Below are positions 58,500 through 64,000 of a DNA stretch of 64,000 nucleotides, piece after piece; position 1 is the first letter of the stretch; each line of letters begins with the position of its first letter. The DNA is from Amoebophrya sp. A120 (Eukaryota > Sar > Dinophyceae > Syndiniales > Amoebophryaceae). The notes beneath the pieces were generated by a model. That model was not told the DNA's origin. It made no database searches and was given only the letters and a program-made list of their open reading frames with translations. Made by a program: the position numbers and the translations under genes. Location of the stretch: positions 431,914-495,913 of the forward strand of contig CAJINV010000011.1 in the NCBI GenBank assembly GCA_905178155.1, given 5' to 3'.

Positions 58500-59960
58500 G
58501 CTGACGCCGACACTGTAGCTGACGCCGGTCGTTTAGCTGAGCACGCCGGTTTCTTCTTTAGCGGAAGCCGGTTTTTTAGCTGAAGCCGATTTTTTAGCTG
58601 AAGCCGGCTTGTTAGCTAAACCCGGCTTGTTAGCTAGACCCGGCTTGTTAGCTCGAGCCGTTCCTTTAGCTAAAACCGGTTTTGTAGAGCTGCCGCAGTT
58701 GTTTCAGGCGCGCCAGCCAGTCTAGCTGCTGAAGCTGCAGCACGGGGGCCCCGCCGCGCCTCCTTTGGGCTCTGCGGCCGCTGGGCTTTTCCATGGAGCT
58801 GCTGGCCTCTCGGTTGCCCTAGCAGTTCTAGGACAGAAAAACAGCCGCCGCAATAAAGAGAAAGGCGGAACAGCTTCCCGAGTCTGTTCGCACATAGAGA
58901 AAGGCGGCGCGAACGCCCTCCCGCTCTAGGCACGCAAATTCTACGCCGAGGCCTCCCGGCAAGTCAGCGCCTTCGCTTCCAAGCTTGCTCGCTTCCCAGC
59001 CTGTCTGCCTCCTGGCTTTTTCGTTTTCGCTTCTCCGTTTTTAGCCTTTGGCCCTCCAAGCCCCCAAGCCCCCCACCTTCCCAGCAAGCCTGTCCACCTC
59101 CCAGCCTGTCGGCCTCCCAGCTTCGTTCCCGGCTCTTTTAGCTAAGACCGGTTTTCTAGCTAAAGCCCAAGCCGGCTTTTTAGCTGAAGCCGGTTTGTTA
59201 GCCGCGGCCGGTTTCTTTTTTAGCGGAAGCCGGTTTTTTAGCTGAAGCCGATTTTTTAGCTAAAGCCGGTTTTTTACCCAAAGCCGGCTTGTTAGCTAAA
59301 CCCGGCTCGTTAGCTCCACCCGCCTTGTTAACTAAAGCCGGTCCTTTAACTACCTACAGCCGGTTTTGTAGCTACCCCGGGCTTTTCCTGCCTGCTCCGC
59401 TTACTTATCGAGCTGCCACAGCTGTTTCAGGCGCGCCAGCCAATCTGCCTGCTGAAGCTGCGAAGCTGCAGCAACGGGGCCCCGCCGCGCCTCCTTTGGG
59501 CTCTGCGGCCGCCGGACTTTTCCATGGAGCTGCTGGCCTCTCGGTTGCCTTAGCAGTTCTATGACAGAAAAACAGCCGCCGCAACAAAGAGAAACGCGGA
59601 ACAGCTTCCGGAATCTGTTCGCACATAGAGAGGGAGGCGGCGCGAACGCCCTCCAGCTCTAGGCAAAAGCGACGCCGAGGCCTCTCAGCAAGTCAGCGCC
59701 TTCGCTTCCAGGCTTGCTCGCTTTCGTTTCCCCGCCTTCCCAGGTTTTCAGCCTTCCCGGCTTCTCCAGTTTGCCCAACCTTTCGAACCTCATTCGCCTT
59801 TTGAGCTTCTCAGCCCCCTCAGCCGCCCCAGTCTTTCTTACAGGCTTCCCTAGCCCTCCCAGTTCTCGCAGTCTGTTCAGTTTTTCCCGCCTTTTTCGTC
59901 TTTCCACTCTTTCCCGTCTCTATCTTCCTTGTCCCGAAGGTCTGGCCTCCCCGCCTCGTT
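58500..59960. repeat. Duplicated satellite unit of about 720 bp
   Basis: Short TTTAGCTGAAGCCGG-like repeats (58540-58680 and 59140-59360) each precede a ~270-bp block that occurs twice in direct orientation, at about 58689-58960 and 59410-59690, sharing GTTTCAGGCGCGCCAGCC, GCCGCGCCTCCTTTGGGCTC and CTGTTCGCACATAGAGA. A third partial copy of its end lies at about 60069-60135. No coding evidence. Confidence 0.85.
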
Positions 59961-61362
59961 GTGTTCCGCCGTTTGCCTCGTCGCTTCTGCGTGGTTTTCA
60001 AACTGTTCGCAGATAGAGAAACAGGCCCCGCAACAGACACAAGAAAACACGGGAGAAAATGGCCGCCGGAATCTGTTCGCACATAGAGAAGGAGGCGGCG
60101 CGAACGCCCTCCCGATCTTTCTACGCAAAAGCTCCGGCCAAGCTTCCGAGAAAGTCCCGCCGCGGAAAATATGAAGCGCGCCATGATCTTCAAACGCGCA
60201 TAGTTCTCAAAATAAACGCACAAGCAAAGATCCACAAAACGGCCCACACCTGCGGAAAAATAAGATCGGCAGCCAGCGGCTTGCCAAGTTAAATGCCGCT
60301 CCATAGCCAGAATTATCCGCAAGAGCTCCGCAAATATATAATTTGGCCAAGAGCAGAGCGGCCGCGTCTCGAATCTCATCGAAACAACCAGGACCCCAGT
60401 GGCTACCTGAAACTGACTAGCTGACACACCCGCACCCTTCCCCCCCGTCCTTTCCTTCTAGTTCTGCTTCCCCCCTCCCAGTGCTCTCGATTTCGCTTCG
60501 GGATAGAGATTCCTTCCCCCTGGCTAGTAAGGAAAAACGTATCAACATTCGATACGGTGGATAAAAATAAAATTCTTATCAAGCCAGTTTCTACTTAATA
60601 GCGCGAATCAAGACTCGCGAGGAGGTGGAGCTGCCGACCATATAAAAATTGGCTTTCCGGGGTCTACTTCGTGTACGGGAATGGGCACGGACGCTTGTAG
60701 CGAGTTTTCTCTGTCCTAGCCTTGACCCTAAGATTATGTGGTAAAAGAAAGAAGTTTACTCAACGACTGCAGCAGCCGCGGAACTTCACATTTTCTCCGA
60801 ATGAGGGGAAAAAGGCAATAAAATTCAATTACATCTAGATTTATTCGGCAACACTTTCATCTTGTGAAAAAACCGGAATAGAAGTACTTCTACGGGGTGG
60901 AGATTTGGATTTAGCTTGTGCAAGTAAGTAGATGGAGTTTTTTGCGCTTGTTGTAGGAAGTTGTGGTGTGATGTGCACTTTCTTCTTCGGTAGTGTTAGA
61001 ATTGGTACTTTTGCTTGATTGGAAGATTGCTTGGTTAGTTACGGTATACACTGTAGTTTCTTCTGAAAACTTTGATTTTCGTTTTCCTTTCAGGGACTGT
61101 CACACACATCAAAAGCTCTTGTTTCAACAAATAGAGTAATACTATTTAGAAGTCCTTTTGCATTTTCTTAAAATTCTTCAAAATCTTTTTACTCGGCCTA
61201 GCGAAAACCTGGTTTGCATCAACCCAGGCACTTACTTAAAGTCGGTACTACTAGAGAGTTGCCTTCAACATAGCGACAAATTGCACCAAGGTGCGGCGGC
61301 CGGCGCGCTGGGGAATAAATTGCTGATCCCCTGCTTCATCCTTTGTTCTATATCTGTGTGGC

Positions 61363-63935
61363 TCATGCGGTTAGCCCGAGCCTCAGCAAGGCCTCCTGGT
61401 CCTTTTGCCGGTCTTCGTCCGTGTACCCAAATAGCGGTGGGTCATCGAGTCGCCTTTGCATATCCATTGCAAAAGTATCGCACTCGTGCTAATGCAATCG
61501 CAGCTGCGCATTACAAATCAGGTTGTCACGGTAAAAAAATCCGCACTACAAATTGAATTTGTAATGCTGAGCCGATTTGTACTTTGCAATTTATGATGGT
61601 GGTGCGATACTTTTGCAATGCATATTGCAGTTCGCTCTGCAACCTCCGTCGCTGGATAATTTTGCAGGGACCCGCCGAGCACATGTTGGACAAGGAGTTC
61701 TGCCGGCTTCGCGACTTGTTGTCAAAATTGTCGTTATCCTCGTCGGACGTGCTGATCTGGTCGAGAAAGTCGTCGTGGTCTTGCGGGTAGAGTAGTCCTC
61801 TCGTACTTAACATGGAAGGAGGATTCAAATCAAGCCCCGCCCCTTGTTGTGCACCTGCTCGTGGCGGCTTTTTTATATCGTCCCAGCGCACGGACTTCTT
61901 AGTGCTCGACGTAGTCCCTCCACCTGCGACCAAATCTACTTCCTGTGATGCCGGAAAGAAGGCGGAGCCACCTCCTGCGTAATTCGTCTTGCTGCCCAAC
62001 CTTGACCCGGCTGCGGAGACCGAAACTGATGCCGTGGTTGATGCTGCGGTAGAGGCTAAACTCTCTTCCGAAAAGGAACTGCCAATCACGCGCGGCGACG
62101 CACCAGGATGACCAGCTGCTCCTGCTCTCGGAAATGAACCGAAGCCAGACCTGCTCTTGCTCGGGAGGGATCTGGAAAAAGCTCCGCCGGATATCCAACA
62201 AAAAAAGATTGTAGGTGTAACTTTTTTGGCGGATCAGCATTACAAGCCTGGCTGGCATGAGAGCAGAAACCTGTCATGCGCAGATAGCAGGCCAAAACGC
62301 GCGTGAACGGACCCTGCAATGCATATCCAGCATGACAGACGCAATCATCCTACGTGTTGCGCATCACAAACTTACAGCTAACAATGTTTTTTTCCTGCAT
62401 ATCGGAGTTGTGACCACCGCCATTATTGCTGTCGTTGGAATTCCTTCTCCCGAACGAGCCACTGTTCCCACCACCAGAAGAACCTCCACCGAAGGACCCC
62501 GATCCACCTCCGAAGGAGCCGTTTGCCGACCCTGGCCCTCCTGGTCCGCCGCCCCCGCTCATGGGGTCGTCTGGGTCCGAAGAATCGGTCCTTCTCCGGG
62601 GTGGTTGCTTTTCTTTCTCCTCCGCTACCGTGGTGACCCCGAAGTTCTTATACGCCTCCGGCGTGGGAAATATCCGCCGGTCGATGATTTTGTAGCAGGT
62701 AACCTCCTGCGAGTCCGTGTGGTCCACGTCCACCGGGTAGCTGGCCAGGCGAGGCCCAAAGTTGCGCTCGAACAGCAGCTTCAAGGCCTTCCCACCGAGT
62801 TTTACCTCCATCGAGGAGTCGCACTTCAGCCACGAGCGACCTGAGGTGTATTGGTCGTTGTGATTTTTGATTTTCAAAATGAACAGGTGAATATCTTCTA
62901 CTAGCAGAAGTGCTCGGCTGAGATCCTTTGTGTTGTACCGCTACGTTGTACCAGCACGGCGAATTATCCCGCGCTATAATAAAACCAAGTCCATGTTCAG
63001 TACCGAGCTTCGTATCTTTACTGCCCATGGATCGCACCCGGCTGTCTTCCGACTTCAGCCCGTTCCGCTGTCTCGGCGAGGCCAGCACGCCAGTACCTTT
63101 CGACAGCAAATCCCGCAGTTGGTCCTCCTGCAGAGTCCGGTGGGCAAAGCTCTCCGTCACCTGCATTTTGGTTGCCGACGGAAAGACGCCGATGCTCATC
63201 GCCCGCACATTCCGGTGCTGGCGCGACTGTGCTAGCTTTTCCAGCTTCACGCGGCGCCAGTACCGCGCGTCGTTCTGATGTGCCGCTTTTGCTTTATTTT
63301 CCTGTCTATGAAATGCAAAAGCATCCTATCGTACTCGTATAAATGCATTACAAATTTACTCAGCATGTGAAATATAATTTGTCATGCTGATTTGCCTTGG
63401 GAACAAGATTTGTAATGCAAGACTTGCATTTATACGAGTACGATACTTTTGCACAGGATACTGTCCGGTGGCCGCGGCCACGGCGCGGTCGGCCCCGCCA
63501 GTCGTCTCTAGAGTCTGGGAAGATGCCATATGGTATTGAAAAACCTCCCCACCTTATACTGTAGTTGTAATGCAACTCTGCATGCTGAAAATCTTTCTCA
63601 TGCGGAGCCCCATGAGAAGCATTTTACAGCTGCGCTCTGGAATTTGCCATGCTCCAATCAGCATGATGTGCGAGATCTGTGATGCTACAGGGCTAACTCA
63701 AACAGGACTACTCTACGTGTCCAAACTTGTCATGCAAAACAGCCAAAACTCGTGGATTTGTCTAGCCGATTCCCCATCTTGACTATGGAGTGGGGACGTT
63801 TTTACATAGGATATGCCAGCGCCTTGCCGTAGCTGTCCTCAACTTCGACGGTCAGAAAGTCCCCGACCTTCAGCCTGGCTCCCTCCTGATACGCCACCTC
63901 ACGGGGCAGGCTATCGGTGTGATGCTGATGAATAC
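61363..63935 (-). CDS. Gly-rich hypothetical protein, N-terminus outside window
   Basis: Six exons in the window: 63935-63814, 63528-63461, 63306-62986, 62840-62402, 62191-61625, 61460-61363; 531 codons to a TGA. Four junctions are introners (families C, D, E, D); one is a GT-AG intron (62841-62985, donor GTTTTATT, acceptor ACACCTCAG), and a further acceptor TTGAATCTTCAG at 63936 shows that upstream exons lie beyond the right edge. Phases agree at all junctions. The first exon (GARLKVGDFLTVEVED) looks like a small beta module. The middle has a charged helical part (YWRRVKLEKLAQSRQHRN) and a globular stretch (SWLKCDSSMEVKLGGKALK). A Gly/Ser linker (GSGSFGGGSSGGGNSGSFG) follows, then a Ser/Asp-rich tail. 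Family not recognised. Confidence 0.75.
61461..61624. mobile_element. Introner, family D
   Basis: 164 bp. GCAAAAGTATCGCACTCGTG left, GTGCGATACTTTTGC right; TATC...CATA; 5-bp repeat ttgca. Excision reads SELQRRLDDPP. Confidence 0.92.
62192..62401. mobile_element. Introner, family E
   Basis: 210 bp. Arms GATTGTAGGTGTAACTTTTT and ACTTACAGCTAACAATGTTT, ends TATC...CATA; repeat with one mismatch (ccgga / tcgga). Same length class as 23973-24181. Confidence 0.88.
63307..63460. mobile_element. Introner, family D
   Basis: 154 bp. Left arm GCATCCTATCGTACTCGTA, right arm TACGAGTACGATACTTTTGC; TATG...GATA; 5-bp repeat ctgtc. Excision reads AAATGQENKAKAA. Confidence 0.92.
63529..63813. mobile_element. 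Introner, family C
   Basis: 285 bp. Left arm TTGAAAAACCTCCCCACC (eroded), right arm GTGGGGACGTTTTTACATAG; TATG...GATA; 5-bp repeat tgcca. Excision reads GKALASSQTLE. Confidence 0.9.
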
Positions 63936-64000
63936 CTGAAGATTCAAATAGAATAAATATCGGGCGATTTTGAATTCAAAAAGGAGGTGCGTAAAAACGT

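Larger units (their letters stand above)
57232..61362. other. Long intergenic region with satellite block
   Basis: 4.1 kb, the longest gap between genes. AT-rich flanks (57232-58300 and 60300-61362) contain no supported gene; the central 2 kb is repetitive and GC-rich and is annotated separately. Confidence 0.5.

Noticed and set aside
63985-64000. Start of a further family C introner at the right edge (GTAAAAACGT)
   Set aside because: Lacks the TAT(C/G) end and lies within an ordinary intron; the window ends before it can be judged.
1-64000. Dinoflagellate spliced-leader RNA gene
   Set aside because: I looked for the conserved leader word CCATTTTGGCTCAAG on both strands by eye and saw no match.
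1-64000. CRISPR arrays, bacterial operons, ribosome binding sites
   Set aside because: Exon-intron structure and gene content are eukaryotic; the repeats are inverted-repeat elements, not spaced direct repeats.

Overview
The window is nuclear DNA of a gene-dense eukaryote. I infer a dinoflagellate, most likely a parasitic syndinian of the Amoebophrya type, for three reasons. Every gene I can support (11 models over 64 kb) lies on the minus strand, as in unidirectional dinoflagellate gene arrays. The genes carry ordinary short GT-AG introns as well as a second, repeat-derived intron class. That second class, short introns with terminal inverted repeats (TIRs) and target-site duplications (TSDs), matches what I recall of introners in Amoebophrya. 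No rRNA, spliced-leader RNA or organelle marker was found to prove the assignment.

The dominant signal is the introner system. I count 35 elements of about 150-380 bp in at least six TIR families (A-F below). All share one architecture: a 5-bp direct repeat, element ends of the form TAT(C/G)...(C/G)ATA, and family-specific inverted repeats of about 15-30 bp. Thirty-four of them interrupt minus-strand coding sequence. In every case removing the element plus one 5-bp repeat restores the reading frame, and the summed coding lengths of all the complete models are multiples of three. Only one copy (55605-55861) could be spliced as GT-AG, so the splice sites of the others must be non-canonical. Conventional GT-AG introns occur in the same transcripts.

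Layout, left to right, all genes on the minus strand: (1) a giant hypothetical protein of at least 3582 aa, 1-13096, running off the left edge; (2) a 570-aa basic hypothetical protein, 13961-16196; (3) a ~316-aa hypothetical protein, 16292-17499; (4) an FkbM-type methyltransferase with a signal anchor, 18887-20627; (5) a 1650-aa membrane-anchored triple glycosyltransferase (GT1-GT32-GT47) split by nine introners, 22351-29749; (6) a calpain-like protease with a GRF zinc finger and C-terminal UIM-like motifs, 31517-36545; (7) a BMT5-like rRNA methyltransferase with C2H2 fingers and no intron, 37341-40046; (8) an ankyrin-MYND protein, 42919-45464; (9) a single-pass membrane protein with a Ser-rich tail, 46841-49636; (10) a 1265-aa protein with coiled coil and ubiquitin-like segments split by eight introners and four GT-AG introns, 50915-57231; (11) the C-terminal part of a Gly-rich hypothetical protein, 61363 to beyond the right edge.

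The spaces between genes hold a dispersed ~140-bp repeat near 21161, 30733 and 31350, a very GC-rich island at 40690-42480, a tandemly duplicated satellite at 58320-60300, and one introner in apparently non-coding DNA at 30529-30693. Genes 4 and 5 may act together in glycan synthesis in the secretory pathway; otherwise the genes show no common pathway.

Family key (plus-strand left end of each TIR): A, TATCAAATGYAAAAATGTC then TGGGTCTGGAAG; B, AAGGAAAAATCCCCCCTCCC; C, TGTAAAAACGTCCCCAC; D, TGCAAAAGTATCGTACTCG; E, AAACTGTGTTAGTGTAAC; F, AGTGCACAACTCCCCCT. Start residues were set at real ATG codons.
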